Source: Clostridium uliginosum (lineage in GTDB: Bacteria; Bacillota; Clostridia; Clostridiales; Clostridiaceae). From it: a DNA stretch of 64,000 nt. The notes below the pieces were generated by a model. It was not told the origin of the DNA. It saw nothing but the letters and a program-made list of their open reading frames with translations, and made no database searches. The stretch covers positions 1-64,000 of the forward strand of contig NZ_FOMG01000017.1 in the NCBI RefSeq assembly GCF_900112485.1. The letters run 5' to 3'. Below are positions 16,926 to 25,803 of the stretch, piece by piece. Position numbers and translations under genes: made by a program. Within the stretch, counting starts at the first letter, position 1; each line of letters begins with the position of its first letter.

Positions 16926-17050
16926 ATGAATAAAAAACACATACTAATTAATACTTAGGTACTCTTTTATTTCTTGTTTCAGTTATTATATATAATATAT
17001 TTTTATATCAGAAGGCTTCCAGTTTAAACTCTAAAAAAGATATAGCCTAG
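16926..17050 (+). pseudogene. Frameshifted start of a small membrane or secreted protein
   Basis: GGGGG precedes an ATG that reads 'MNKKHILINT' and stops at 16956. One base out of frame the reading continues 'GTLLFLVSVIIYNIFLYQKA' and ends at 17050. Joined, they form a normal signal anchor, so a single-base frameshift is likely. The rest of the protein is missing; a D hairpin follows. Confidence 0.45.
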
Positions 17051-17082
17051 GGATAAAGCATGGGTATACATAAAAAAATAAC

Positions 17083-17130
17083 TAATTGGAATACCGTATT
17101 ATTCAAAGATGAATTTGCGGTATTTTTTAA
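17083..17130. terminator. D-family hairpin repeat, copy 6
   Basis: GGAATACCGTATTATTCAAA / TGCGGTATTTTTTAA, a stem with a T run. Confidence 0.6.
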
Positions 17131-17222
17131 TCTTTGATATTAAAACAGTTAGTGATTATATGAATGAAGAAACAGTAAAAGATATTGATGAGAAAAAAGA
17201 AAAATATATACCCATAAAATAC

Positions 17223-17540
17223 CTATTTAGAAAAATTAATAGCTATTTGTCCACTACCTAATATTGCTATAATATCACCATTTTTAAGAGAACCTAAGTT
17301 TATAATTTCATCTACAGTATCAAATTTTTTATAGAATTTCTGATTAACATTAGAATCAAGTATTATTAAACTTGTAACATTGTTTGGGGTTATGAGCTTG
17401 GCAGTAGCATTAATTTGAGTAATTTCAGAGATATTATATATACCTTGTTTATAAGTATCTGATATGGGAATTGCATTTGTGTTTTCTGTAAATGCAATTA
17501 TTGATATTAAAAAAACTATTAAAAATTTCTTGATTTTCAT
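17223..17540 (-). CDS. Small secreted protein, unknown
   Basis: 105 residues. The signal peptide 'KIKKFLIVFLISIIAFTENTNA' has a likely cut after TNA. The mature part, about 80 residues, is beta-rich ('AKLITPNNVTSLIILDSN', 'GSLKNGDIIAILGSGQIAI') and without Cys. The GAGGTG at 17548-17553 sets the ATG at 17540 rather than the GTG nine bases before it. The fold of the last 30 residues resembles a short beta domain, but no family is recognised. It runs leftward, opposite to the cobalamin genes. Confidence 0.7.
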   Translation of the reverse strand: MKIKKFLIVFLISIIAFTENTNAIPISDTYKQGIYNISEITQINATAKLITPNNVTSLIILDSNVNQKFYKKFDTVDEIINLGSLKNGDIIAILGSGQIAINFSK

Positions 17541-17635
17541 TGTGTGCACCTCGCTTTATTATATTTTGTTCGGTTTAAATAAAAATATACACTCTATGAA
17601 TAGCTGAACTTCTATCTAATTATTAATTAATATTT

Positions 17636-17733
17636 GGCTATGTTTTAGAAGAGTGTTGATATTGTTATATAATAGCGAATTTAACCGTCCATGAGCTTTA
17701 TATAACAATATCAACACGGTTTTAAAACATAGC
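17636..17733. repeat. Family A palindromic element (98 bp)
   Basis: GGCTATGTTTTAGAAGAGTG ... CACGGTTTTAAAACATAGC, with TTGATATTGTTATATAA and TTATATAACAATATCAA inside. It ends 30 bp before the cbiD start, so it lies in the leader or promoter of the cobalamin block. Confidence 0.85.
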
Positions 17734-17762
17734 ACAAAATTACAATTTGGAGGTGAAAATTT

Positions 17763-18977
17763 GTGTTTGAAATGTATGTGGAAGGCGGAGGAAAAAAATT
17801 AAGGTGTGGTTATACAACAGGATCATGTAGTGCTGGAGCAGCAAAGGCAGCTACAATGTTTCTTTTTGATAAAGTAGAAACATTGGATAAAATAGAAGTA
17901 ACATCTCCAAAGGGAATTAATATAGAAATGCCAATAGCATCTATAGTTAGAAAAGATGATTATGTTGAGTGTACTATTCTAAAAGATAGTGGAGACGACC
18001 CTGATATTACAAGGGGAATTGAAATAAAAGCAAAGGTTAGAAGAATTACTGAAAAGTGTGTAGATAATGATATGAAATCTATAATGGATCATGAAAAATA
18101 TAAGAATATCAATAAAAAGTATTTTGTTAATGAGTTTGATAGGATTTCTGAAGATTTTAATGAACTTGAAGATATTGATATTGTTGTGATTAAGGGTGGA
18201 ATAGGGGTTGGCACTGTTACAAAAGAAGGGCTTTTTGTAGCTAAAGGGGAACCTGCTATTAATCCTGTACCAAGGAAGATGATAAGACAAGAAGTAATGA
18301 AAATTTTACCTAATGGAGAAAGAGTTGAAGTTACAATTTCAGCACCGCAAGGAGTAGAAATAGCAAAAAAGACTTTTAATCCTAGGCTTGGAATTGAAGG
18401 TGGAATTTCAATACTTGGAACTACAGGGATTGTTTATCCTATGTCTGAGGAAGCACTTAAAGCATCTATAAAGTTAGAGATCACTCAAAAGGCTTTGAAT
18501 AATGAAAGATTAGTATTAACTTTTGGAAATTTAGGCGAGAATTATTGTAAAGTGCTAGGATTTAAAGAAGAGGAAATTGTTATATGTTCAAATTTCATAG
18601 GATTTGCTTTAGAAACATGCGTTTCTTGTAAGGTTAAATCTATTGTCATAGTTGGACACATAGGAAAAATGAGTAAAATAGCTTATGGTTGTTTTAATAC
18701 TCATAGTAGAGTAAATGGTGTAAGACTTGAGGTATTTGGATTAGAGCTTGCACTTCTTGGATATGATATTTCACTTGTTGAAAAAATTCTTAAGCAAAAA
18801 ACTTGTGAAGGTGCTGTTAAGCTTTTAGGTGAAGGATACTCTAAATTATATAAAAATATAGGAAATAAAATTTTAGATAAAATGCGAGAATATGTTTATG
18901 GCGAGTTAGAAATTGATGTAGTTATGTATTATGGTGCATCAGATCCAGTCTTACTATGGAGTTCATTAGAGCAGTAA
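17763..18977 (+). CDS. cbiD: Cobalt-precorrin-5B C1-methyltransferase CbiD
   Basis: 404 residues. CbiD methylates C1 of cobalt-precorrin-5B using SAM in the anaerobic corrin pathway. The diagnostic N-terminus 'LRCGYTTGSCSAGAAKAA' is present, as are 'VIKGGIGVGTVTKEGL' and 'INPVPRKMI'. The C-terminal part has 'SNFIGFALETCVSCKVKSIVIVGHIGKM'. It is slightly longer than many homologues because of residues about 105-135. It starts at GTG with GGAGGTG seven bases upstream. Its TAA stop is the first triplet of the repeat that follows (TAAGGCATC). Confidence 0.96.
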   Translation: MFEMYVEGGGKKLRCGYTTGSCSAGAAKAATMFLFDKVETLDKIEVTSPKGINIEMPIASIVRKDDYVECTILKDSGDDPDITRGIEIKAKVRRITEKCVDNDMKSIMDHEKYKNINKKYFVNEFDRISEDFNELEDIDIVVIKGGIGVGTVTKEGLFVAKGEPAINPVPRKMIRQEVMKILPNGERVEVTISAPQGVEIAKKTFNPRLGIEGGISILGTTGIVYPMSEEALKASIKLEITQKALNNERLVLTFGNLGENYCKVLGFKEEEIVICSNFIGFALETCVSCKVKSIVIVGHIGKMSKIAYGCFNTHSRVNGVRLEVFGLELALLGYDISLVEKILKQKTCEGAVKLLGEGYSKLYKNIGNKILDKMREYVYGELEIDVVMYYGASDPVLLWSSLEQ

Positions 18978-19170
18978 GGCATCTTTAAAGAGATAAGGCG
19001 CATATTCAAAAAATATCCAGTCAATATGCTAATCTGTTTTGTGATATACTTTGAGGATGTAATTAACTGATAACACAACTATGAGCTAATTACATCTCCT
19101 TGTCTATCACAAAATATACAGTGCATATTGGACTTCTATTTCTTTTCAGATGTAAGTAAGGCATTTTTGA
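18975..19170. repeat. Composite family B repeat region after cbiD
   Basis: Starts TAAGGCATCTTTAAAGAG at the cbiD stop codon. It contains TTCAAAAAATATCCAGTCAA and a palindrome, CTGTTTTGTGATA...TATCACAAAATATACAG, with an inner pair GATGTAATTAA/TTACATC. It may reduce read-through from cbiD to cbiE. Confidence 0.6.
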
Positions 19171-19219
19171 AGAGATAACTAGTAAATATGAAGTTTAAAA
19201 AAATAACTAGAGGTGAAAA

Positions 19220-19822
19220 ATGTTATATATAGTAGGTCTTGGGCCGGGACATAAAGATTATATGATTAAAAAATCAATAGATGTATTAGAACACTCTGAT
19301 ATTATTGTAGGATTTAAAAGAGCCTTAGATTCATTAGAGTTTATTAATAAAAAAAAGATTTATTTGAAGAGTTTAGCAGATATTGATAAAATCTTATTAA
19401 GTGAGCAAGAACAAGTTATTTCAGTTGTTGCATCTGGTGATCCAACATTTTATGGAATAACTAATTACATAAAAAATAATATTACTGAAGACTTTGAAAT
19501 AATACCTGGAATTAGTTCTTTTCAATATTTAACTTCAAAGGTGAAGTTAACTTGGAATAATGCATATTTAGGAAGCTTACATGGTAGAAGTGATGAGTTT
19601 TTAAAAATGGTTAAAGAAAATGAAATAACAATTTGGCTTACAGATAAAAAAAATAATCCAACTGAATTATGTAAGTTACTAGATAATGAATTAATTAATT
19701 GCAAAGTGGTTGTTGGAGAAAACCTTTCTTATGATGATGAGGTTATAAGTCAAGGAAAACCTAAGCAATTCTTAAATAAAAGCTTTAGTGAATTATGTGT
19801 TTTTATAATTATTAGAGAGTAA
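19220..19822 (+). CDS. cbiE: Cobalt-precorrin-7 C5-methyltransferase CbiE
   Basis: 200 residues, one tetrapyrrole methylase domain. The N-terminal SAM site is 'YIVGLGPGHKDYM', the middle motif 'VASGDPTFYGI' and the third 'EIIPGISSFQYL'. CbiE methylates C5; here it is separate from CbiT, unlike the fused CobL. GAGGTGAAAA precedes the ATG. It is the first gene of a tight set, with cbiT starting nine bases after its stop. Confidence 0.94.
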   Translation: MLYIVGLGPGHKDYMIKKSIDVLEHSDIIVGFKRALDSLEFINKKKIYLKSLADIDKILLSEQEQVISVVASGDPTFYGITNYIKNNITEDFEIIPGISSFQYLTSKVKLTWNNAYLGSLHGRSDEFLKMVKENEITIWLTDKKNNPTELCKLLDNELINCKVVVGENLSYDDEVISQGKPKQFLNKSFSELCVFIIIRE

Positions 19823-19831
19823 AGGTGAAAA

Positions 19832-20413
19832 ATGATGTTTATAAAAGATGATGAATTTATTAGGGGCAATTGCCCTATGACAAAAGAGGAAATTCGAATG
19901 ATTTCTATAAGTAAAATGAATTTAAAAGAGGATTCATTTGTATTAGATATAGGAAGCGGAACTGGTACTATTTCAGTTCAAGCTTCAAAAATTGCAAGAT
20001 TTGGTAAGGTATTAGCTATAGAAAAAGATGATGAAGCTTATCAAGTTACAAAAAGTAACATTGAAAAATTTAATTGTAATAACATTAAAGTTGTTAATGA
20101 AGAAGCAACTAAGACGCTTACTATGCTTATAGGACAAAAGGTGAGATTTAATTCTATATTTATAGGGGGTAGCGGAGGCGACTTAGAGGAAATTATTTTT
20201 AATGCAAATAATCTTTTAAGAGATGATGGAACAATTGTTATGAACTTTATTACATTAGATAATGCATATAAAGCTATAGAAAAAATTGAATCATTAAAAT
20301 ATAAAGTTGAAATTTCCTTAGTTAACATAAGTAAAAATAGGGAAGGTACCTTTATGATGATGGCTAATAATCCAATATATATAATTGAATGCAAAAAAAG
20401 AAAAGAGGAATAA
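19832..20413 (+). CDS. cbiT: Cobalt-precorrin-6B C15-methyltransferase (decarboxylating) CbiT
   Basis: 193 residues, a Rossmann-fold SAM methyltransferase. Motif I is 'VLDIGSGTGTISVQASKIA' and the acidic strand-2 end is 'VLAIEKDDEAY'. The CbiT signature 'DDEFIRGNCPMTKEEIRM' is at the N-terminus. It methylates C15 and decarboxylates the C12 acetate side chain. AAAGGTGAAAA precedes two adjacent ATGs (19832 and 19835); either could be used. Confidence 0.94.
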   Translation: MMFIKDDEFIRGNCPMTKEEIRMISISKMNLKEDSFVLDIGSGTGTISVQASKIARFGKVLAIEKDDEAYQVTKSNIEKFNCNNIKVVNEEATKTLTMLIGQKVRFNSIFIGGSGGDLEEIIFNANNLLRDDGTIVMNFITLDNAYKAIEKIESLKYKVEISLVNISKNREGTFMMMANNPIYIIECKKRKEE

Positions 20414-20418
20414 TAAAA

Positions 20419-21084
20419 ATGGCAGTATTATACGGCGTAGGAGTAGGACCAGGAGATAAAGAACTTATAACAGTTAAAGGTGTAAAGATAATACAAAAGT
20501 GTGATGTTATAGTTGCACCAACTGCAACTGAGGGTGGAGAAAGTATTGCTTTTGAAACTTCAAAAGAATATGTAAGAGAAGATGCTGAAGTTGCAATTAT
20601 GCACTTTCCAATGGGCGGAAAAGATAGACTTAAAAAATCTAAAGAAGCATATGAATTCATAGAAAAAAGATTAGCAGAAGGAAAAAATGTAGCTTTTTTA
20701 ACTATAGGAGATCCATATGTTTATAGTACATATATCCATATGTTAAGTCATGTAAAAGAACATGGGTTTGAAGTTAACACAATTCCTGGAATAACTTCTT
20801 TTTGTGCAGCTGCAAGTTTAGTAGATAGAACTTTAGTAATTGGTGATGAAAAGTTAGTTGTAATGCCAGCTACAAAGGTTAATGAGATAACAGATGAAAA
20901 ATTCATTGTAGTAATGAAGATGTATAAACGTGAAGAAGAAGTTTTAGATGTCTTAGAAGAAAAAGGCTTTAGTTACACTTATGTTAGCAGAGTTGGAAGA
21001 GAAGGCGAAACGGTGCTTACAGACAGAGAAGAAATCTTAAAACTTAGAGATTATATGTCATTAATTATAGCAAGTAGAGATTAG
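20419..21084 (+). CDS. cbiL: Cobalt-factor-II C20-methyltransferase CbiL
   Basis: 221 residues. 'LYGVGVGPGDKELITVKGVK' is the SAM-binding start, then 'FLTIGDPYVYSTYIHML' and 'NTIPGITSFCAAASLVD'. This combination is typical of CbiL/CobI, which methylates C20 of cobalt-factor II. The frame is open from 20389 inside cbiT, but AAGAGGAATAATAAAA immediately precedes the ATG at 20419, where homologues start. It begins six bases after the cbiT stop. Confidence 0.94.
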   Translation: MAVLYGVGVGPGDKELITVKGVKIIQKCDVIVAPTATEGGESIAFETSKEYVREDAEVAIMHFPMGGKDRLKKSKEAYEFIEKRLAEGKNVAFLTIGDPYVYSTYIHMLSHVKEHGFEVNTIPGITSFCAAASLVDRTLVIGDEKLVVMPATKVNEITDEKFIVVMKMYKREEEVLDVLEEKGFSYTYVSRVGREGETVLTDREEILKLRDYMSLIIASRD

Positions 21085-21102
21085 AGAAAGAGGAGTGGTA
21101 AG

Positions 21103-21861
21103 ATGGTTTATTTTATAGGAGCAGGACCTGGATCTGTAGATTTAATTACAGTTAAGGGAAGGGATTTGTTAGAAAGAGCTGATGTTGTAATATATGCAGG
21201 TTCTTTAGTTTCTAAAGAACATCTAGAGTATTGCAAGGGAGACGTTCAAGTTTATAATTCAGCTAATATGACATTAGAAGATGTAATGGAAATTATGACT
21301 ATGGAAGATGCAATGGGAAAGTTAGTTGTTAGATTACATACAGGTGATCCATCAATATATGGAGCTATAAGAGAGCAAATGGTGGAGCTTGATAAATTTA
21401 ATATAAGATATGAAGTTGTTCCAGGCGTTAGTTCATTTACAGGAGCAGCAGCAGCAATAAATAGAGAATTTACACTTCCAGGTGTAACTCAAACAGTTAT
21501 TTTAACAAGAGTTGAAGGAAGAACTCCTGTCCCAGAAACAGAAGATCTTGAAGCTTTAGCAGCTATTGGAGCATCTATGGCAATATTCCTTTCTATTTCA
21601 ATGATAGATAAAGTTGTTGATAAATTAAGATCTGGATATAAAAAGAATGTTGCAATTGCTGTTGTAGAGAGGGCAACATGGGAAGATGAAAGAATAATAA
21701 TGGGACATTTAGATGATATAGTTGAAAAAGTTAAGGAAAATAACATTACTAAGTGTGCTCAAATATTAGTTGGAGATTTTATTGATAGTAATTTTGATAA
21801 AAGTTTACTATATGACAAGAGCTTTTCTCATATGTTTAGAGATGCTGAGGATATAAAATAA
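21103..21861 (+). CDS. cbiF: Cobalt-precorrin-4 C11-methyltransferase CbiF
   Basis: 252 residues, a tetrapyrrole methylase. 'YFIGAGPGSVDLITVKGRDL' is the first loop, then 'VYNSANMTLEDVMEIM', 'RLHTGDPSIYGAIREQM' and 'YEVVPGVSSFTGAAAAI'. The 'HTGDPSIYGA' and 'LTRVEGRTPVPE' segments are specific to CbiF/CobM, which methylates C11 and primes ring contraction. AGAGGAG precedes the ATG. Its TAA stop shares one base with the cbiG ATG, so the two are translationally coupled. Confidence 0.95.
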   Translation: MVYFIGAGPGSVDLITVKGRDLLERADVVIYAGSLVSKEHLEYCKGDVQVYNSANMTLEDVMEIMTMEDAMGKLVVRLHTGDPSIYGAIREQMVELDKFNIRYEVVPGVSSFTGAAAAINREFTLPGVTQTVILTRVEGRTPVPETEDLEALAAIGASMAIFLSISMIDKVVDKLRSGYKKNVAIAVVERATWEDERIIMGHLDDIVEKVKENNITKCAQILVGDFIDSNFDKSLLYDKSFSHMFRDAEDIK

Positions 21862-23279
21862 TGAACAAAAATTTCTTTACAGAACAAGCAACAAGTAATA
21901 AGAAAATCTGTGAAGCAAATGATGATTCAACTAAAAAACCTGATAAAGAATTATTTATCAATGATGATATTTTAGATGTTAATAAAGATGGTTTGATTAA
22001 AAGTAGTATAAGTATAATTTGTCCATCTCCTAAAGGTAAGGAGATGGCATCTTTTCTTCAAAAAGCTTTAAATGCAAATCTTTATATAAAAGAAGCTTAT
22101 AAAGTAGATGACACCAATTTACCTGAAACTACATTTAAAAATATTGAAGATGCAAAAGAAACTGAGAATGAGGTAAAGGAAACTGGTAAAGAAGATGATT
22201 CTAATTTATCTGAAACTATAGTAAAAGATTTTGAAGTAGTAAAGAAAAGTGCTGATTCAAAAGAAATTCATTATGAGGTAAAAGAAACTGATAATGCAGA
22301 AAAGATTAATGAAAAAGAAAATATAGATATAGAATGTGAAATACTAAAACAATCTAATGAGATTTACAAGATATCAAATTTTAAGTTAAGTGATGTTACA
22401 GAAAAAGCAGTTAAATGCTCTCATAGTATTATATTTATAGGATCAACAGGGATTGCAGTAAGGGCAATATCTCCATTTATAAAAACAAAGGATATAGACC
22501 CTGGAGTTGTTGTTGTTGATTTAGCTAATAAATATTCAATAAGTTTATTATCAGGACACTTAGGTGGAGGAAATGAATTAGCACTTAAAGTGTCTAAGAT
22601 TTTAAATAATATTCCTATAATAACTACAGCAACGGATAATTTAGGAATAGTTGCACCTGATATTGTTGCAAAGGATAATGACTTAATTATTGAGGATTTA
22701 AAAAAAGCAAAGTACATAGCTTCTATTTTGGTTGATGGAAAAACAGTTGGAATAAAAGATGATTATAATAAAATTGAGATAAGTAAGGGCTATGAAAAAG
22801 TTGAAGAATTAAGAGAAGATTGCATTTGGATAACTCATGATTTGAAATATGATAAAGAATATAAATCAGATTATTCAAATATACTAAAATTAATAAAGAA
22901 AGATTTAGTTTTGGGGATAGGCTGTAGAAGAAGTACTCCTTACAAAAAATTAAAGCAGTTTATAAATGAAAGTTTAGAAAAATACAATCTTGATATAAGA
23001 GCAGTTAATAAAATTGTATCTGTAGATGTTAAAAAGGATGAAGAAGGTCTTATTAAGTTGGCAGAAACACTTAATTGTCCATTTAAAACATTTGAGAGAA
23101 AAGACATACAAACTGTTCAAGATAAATATGAAAAAAGTGAATTTGTACTTAAAACCCTTGGAATAACAGGAGTATGCGAACCTTGTGTAGACCTTGCAGG
23201 AGCAAAAGTTATTATTAGTAAGATAAAACATGAAGGTATGACTTTAGCTATTGGAGTATTAAAAAATACATTAACATAA
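21861..23279 (+). CDS. cbiG: Cobalt-precorrin-5A hydrolase CbiG with unusual acidic insertions
   Basis: 472 residues, against about 330-370 usual. CbiG opens the delta-lactone and releases the C20 two-carbon unit as acetaldehyde. The core is present: 'ISIICPSPKGKEMASFL' at 49, 'IIFIGSTGIAVRAISPFI', 'SLLSGHLGGGNELALKVS' and the C-terminal CbiG_C domain 'VLGIGCRRSTPYKKLKQFI' with 'GVCEPCVDLAGA'. Two extra parts are odd. One is an acidic N-terminal tail of about 45 residues. The other is an insert at about 82-160, where 'DD.NLPET..K..E...EVKETGKE' is imperfectly repeated. Both are Glu/Lys-rich and probably disordered loops. The stop TAA is the start of a family B remnant. Confidence 0.92.
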   Translation: MNKNFFTEQATSNKKICEANDDSTKKPDKELFINDDILDVNKDGLIKSSISIICPSPKGKEMASFLQKALNANLYIKEAYKVDDTNLPETTFKNIEDAKETENEVKETGKEDDSNLSETIVKDFEVVKKSADSKEIHYEVKETDNAEKINEKENIDIECEILKQSNEIYKISNFKLSDVTEKAVKCSHSIIFIGSTGIAVRAISPFIKTKDIDPGVVVVDLANKYSISLLSGHLGGGNELALKVSKILNNIPIITTATDNLGIVAPDIVAKDNDLIIEDLKKAKYIASILVDGKTVGIKDDYNKIEISKGYEKVEELREDCIWITHDLKYDKEYKSDYSNILKLIKKDLVLGIGCRRSTPYKKLKQFINESLEKYNLDIRAVNKIVSVDVKKDEEGLIKLAETLNCPFKTFERKDIQTVQDKYEKSEFVLKTLGITGVCEPCVDLAGAKVIISKIKHEGMTLAIGVLKNTLT

Positions 23280-23304
23280 GGCATGTTCTATAATATGCCT
23301 TATA
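23277..23304. repeat. Family B element reduced to its ends
   Basis: TAAGGCATGTTC joined to TATAATATGCCTTA. Its first triplet is the cbiG stop codon. Confidence 0.6.
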
Positions 23305-23318
23305 TAGGGGGGATGAAT

Positions 23319-23438
23319 ATGTACAATACAATTGCCTTAATACCAATGATATTAGTTTTAGTATTATGGGGACTAGGTATTTATGCACTTATTTTATTAA
23401 TTAAGGCATTAAAGATTTATATTAATAAAAATTCTTAG
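23319..23438 (+). CDS. 39-residue single-span membrane peptide
   Basis: AGGGGGG at about 23306-23312 precedes an in-frame ATG pair (23313 and 23319). The product is mostly one hydrophobic helix, 'ALIPMILVLVLWGLGIYALI', with a basic C-terminus 'KALKIYINKNS'. It lies between cbiG and the ATPase gene. The strong ribosome site makes translation plausible; the function is unknown. Confidence 0.55.
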   Translation: MYNTIALIPMILVLVLWGLGIYALILLIKALKIYINKNS

Positions 23439-23555
23439 TATTTATAATGATAAACATAAGGCATATAAAATAAAAAAAGCTCGTCAAAGAAAGAAACTTT
23501 TTAAAACATTGTAATAAAAAAATAGCGTGTAGCAGATAAGCCACATTAAAAAATC

Positions 23556-23847
23556 GCTATGTTTTAAAACCGTGTTGATATTGTTACATATTGTTCAGCG
23601 TGCTAAAGAATTGATATAGGAAACTCGACTCATATTCATTCGCTGAGTAAGTTCGAGCAGCAAAATATAAAATTTTGACTCTCACTTAAGAACATCTAAA
23701 TGAGTATAGTCCTATTCCAGCTTGTTCCAAAAACAAGTTTCGGACAAGCAACTAATATGACAATACTCATTAAGAGTTCTAAAAGTCCAATTCTAATGCA
23801 CACTTCACAAAAATGTAACAATATCAACACTATATTAAAACAAAGCC
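23556..23847. mobile_element. Family A element, long form (292 bp)
   Basis: GCTATGTTTTAAAACCGTG at the left and CACTATATTAAAACAAAGCC at the right; TTGATATTGTTACATA and TGTAACAATATCAA inside. The interior has a second inverted pair (ATGAGTATAGTCCTATTCC ... GACAATACTCATTAAGAGT). An open frame inside it at 23700-23897 is not a gene. Confidence 0.8.
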
Positions 23848-23945
23848 TAAAAAATAAAAGACTAGTATGCATATCTGTTGTTTTTTCGTGTACCTAATAT
23901 TATTAAAAGACAGTAAAATTGGCTATAATAATGTATAATTAAAGT

Positions 23946-24089
23946 AAGGGACATTTTAAAAAAATAATAGACCAATTAGGTTGTTTATTTTGATTTATAC
24001 TGAGTGGTGGGCTATTAATTGAACTTACATCTTTGCTCATGTACCCAATAGACCACGCATATTTGGGCTATTATTTTTATTTGTGTATA
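23946..24089. repeat. Family B element (long form)
   Basis: AGGGACATTTTAAAAAAATA, then ATAGACCA at the left; TATTATTTTTATTTGTGTAT at the right. It lies immediately upstream of the ATPase gene. Confidence 0.65.
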
Positions 24090-24117
24090 AAATTGAAAAA
24101 GAGAGAAGGTGCATCAA

Positions 24118-25803
24118 ATGAAAAAAAATATACAAGTAGGAATCTCTGATTTTAAAGAATTAATAGAAGGAAATAATTATTTTGTAGATAAAAGTTTATT
24201 AATAAAAGAGTTCTTAGAGAATGGAGCAAAAATAATATTAACTCCTAGACCAAGAAGATTTGGTAAAACATTAAATTTAAGCATGCTTAGATACTTCTTT
24301 GATATAAGAACTAAAACAGATACTAAAGATTTATTTAATGGATTAAAAATAGATAACGAAAAAGAGATAATGAAACTTCAAGGGGAATATCCTGTTATTT
24401 TTATTACATTTAAAAATCAAAAGCACCTGTCATATGAAGATTTTAAAGATGGAATTCAGATGTTATTATCTAATTTATACAAAGAGCATGACTATTTATT
24501 AGAGAGTGACAAATTATCAGAATTTGACAAGGATGATTTCAAAGAAATAATTTCTAGAAAAGCACAAGTAGGAATATTTTCAGAGGGAATAAGCAATCTC
24601 ATGGGATATATGTATAAGCATTATGGAAGAAAAGTAATGCTATTTATAGATGAATATGATGTACCAATTCAAGAAGCATATATACGTGGGTATTACAATG
24701 AAATGATTGTTTTAATTAGAACTTTGTTAACATCAGCACTTAAAGATAATGAATATGTTGAAAAGTCATTGATAACAGGGATACTTAGAGTTGCAAAGGA
24801 GAGTATTTTTTCAGGACTTAATAATTTAGAAGTGGATACTATTTTAGGATATGACTTTAATGATAAATTTGGATTCACTGAAGAAGAAGTTGAGCAATTA
24901 TTGAATTACTACAATGCAATGGATGATATAGATGATATAAAAAAGTGGTATAATGGATATGTTTTTGGTGGGAAAATAATATATAATCCTTGGTCTGTTT
25001 TAAATTATTTAAAAAAGAAAAGAGAAGGCTTCATGCCTTATTGGATTAATAGTAGCAGTAATGATTTAATAAAGAAATTATTACTTAAAGGTGATAACAA
25101 TATGAAGCTTGAACTTGAAGAGCTTATAGAAGGAAATTCAATAAGTAAAATAATTGATGATAGCATAGTTATGTCAGAGGTTGAAGATTCTAATGAAAAC
25201 ATTTGGAGTTTTTTACTTATGAGTGGATATTTAAAGGCAGTTAAGACAGAAAATATAAGAGGAAGACTACATTGTGAACTTAAAATTCCAAATGAAGAAG
25301 TTCATATCTTTTATGAAAATTTGATTGAAAAATGGTTTAAAGAATCAATGACAAGTCAAAAATATGAATTGATGTTAAAGACTTTAGTAACTGGTGACAT
25401 AGAGATTTTTGCAGGATTATTTAAAGAATTTGTAATAAATAATATAAGTTACTTTGACGTATCAGGAAAAGAACCAGAAAGAGTTTATCATGCATTTGTA
25501 CTTGGAATGCTTATATCACTTTCAAAAAGTTATGAGGTTAAGTCAAATAAAGAAAGTGGATATGGAAGATATGATGTTATGATAATCCCTAAAAATATTT
25601 CTAAAATAGGAATTATTATTGAATTTAAGAAAATTGATGATTTCTTAAACGATACAATAGAAGAAGGAACACAGAAAGCATTAAAGCAAATTGAAGATAA
25701 GAAATATGAAACAGAATTATTAGAAAAAGGAATACAAGATATAGTAAAACTTGCTATTGTTTTTAAAGGGAAAGAAATTAAGGTTACTCAAGGAAATAAA
25801 TAA
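24118..25803 (+). CDS. AAA-ATPase-like / PD-(D/E)XK nuclease family protein
   Basis: 561 residues. The N-terminus 'GISDFKELIEGNNYFVDKS' and the P-loop-like 'TPRPRRFGKTLNLSMLRYFF' identify the AAA-ATPase_like family (PF09820). The Walker B-like stretch is 'VMLFIDEYDVPI'. At the C-terminus 'SGYGRYDVMIIPKN' and 'GIIIEFKKI' match the PDDEXK_9 nuclease-like domain. These proteins are abundant in gut and soil anaerobes, often in many copies, and their role is not established. The GTG at 24109 is also open; GAAGGTG before the ATG at 24118 decides the start. It interrupts the cobalamin genes and has B elements on both sides, so it is probably an insertion. Confidence 0.88.
   Translation: MKKNIQVGISDFKELIEGNNYFVDKSLLIKEFLENGAKIILTPRPRRFGKTLNLSMLRYFFDIRTKTDTKDLFNGLKIDNEKEIMKLQGEYPVIFITFKNQKHLSYEDFKDGIQMLLSNLYKEHDYLLESDKLSEFDKDDFKEIISRKAQVGIFSEGISNLMGYMYKHYGRKVMLFIDEYDVPIQEAYIRGYYNEMIVLIRTLLTSALKDNEYVEKSLITGILRVAKESIFSGLNNLEVDTILGYDFNDKFGFTEEEVEQLLNYYNAMDDIDDIKKWYNGYVFGGKIIYNPWSVLNYLKKKREGFMPYWINSSSNDLIKKLLLKGDNNMKLELEELIEGNSISKIIDDSIVMSEVEDSNENIWSFLLMSGYLKAVKTENIRGRLHCELKIPNEEVHIFYENLIEKWFKESMTSQKYELMLKTLVTGDIEIFAGLFKEFVINNISYFDVSGKEPERVYHAFVLGMLISLSKSYEVKSNKESGYGRYDVMIIPKNISKIGIIIEFKKIDDFLNDTIEEGTQKALKQIEDKKYETELLEKGIQDIVKLAIVFKGKEIKVTQGNK

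Noticed and set aside
17131-17261. Rightward open stretch reading 'DYMNEETVKDIDEKKEKY' after the D hairpin, antisense to the secreted protein gene
   Set aside because: No start codon context, and it overlaps the 3' part of the gene at 17223-17540. It could be a tail of the frameshifted gene at 16926, but this cannot be shown.
20041-20660. Minus-strand frames opposite cbiT and cbiL
   Set aside because: Antisense shadows of well-identified cobalamin genes.
23700-23897. 65-codon open frame inside the long family A element
   Set aside because: It lies within a palindromic repeat, lacks a ribosome site, and the equivalent frame is not kept in the other long copies.
24118-25803. The ATPase/nuclease-like gene as a cobaltochelatase or cobalamin enzyme because of its position
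   Set aside because: Its motifs are those of the AAA-ATPase_like/PDDEXK_9 family, not of CobN/CbiK or other corrin enzymes.
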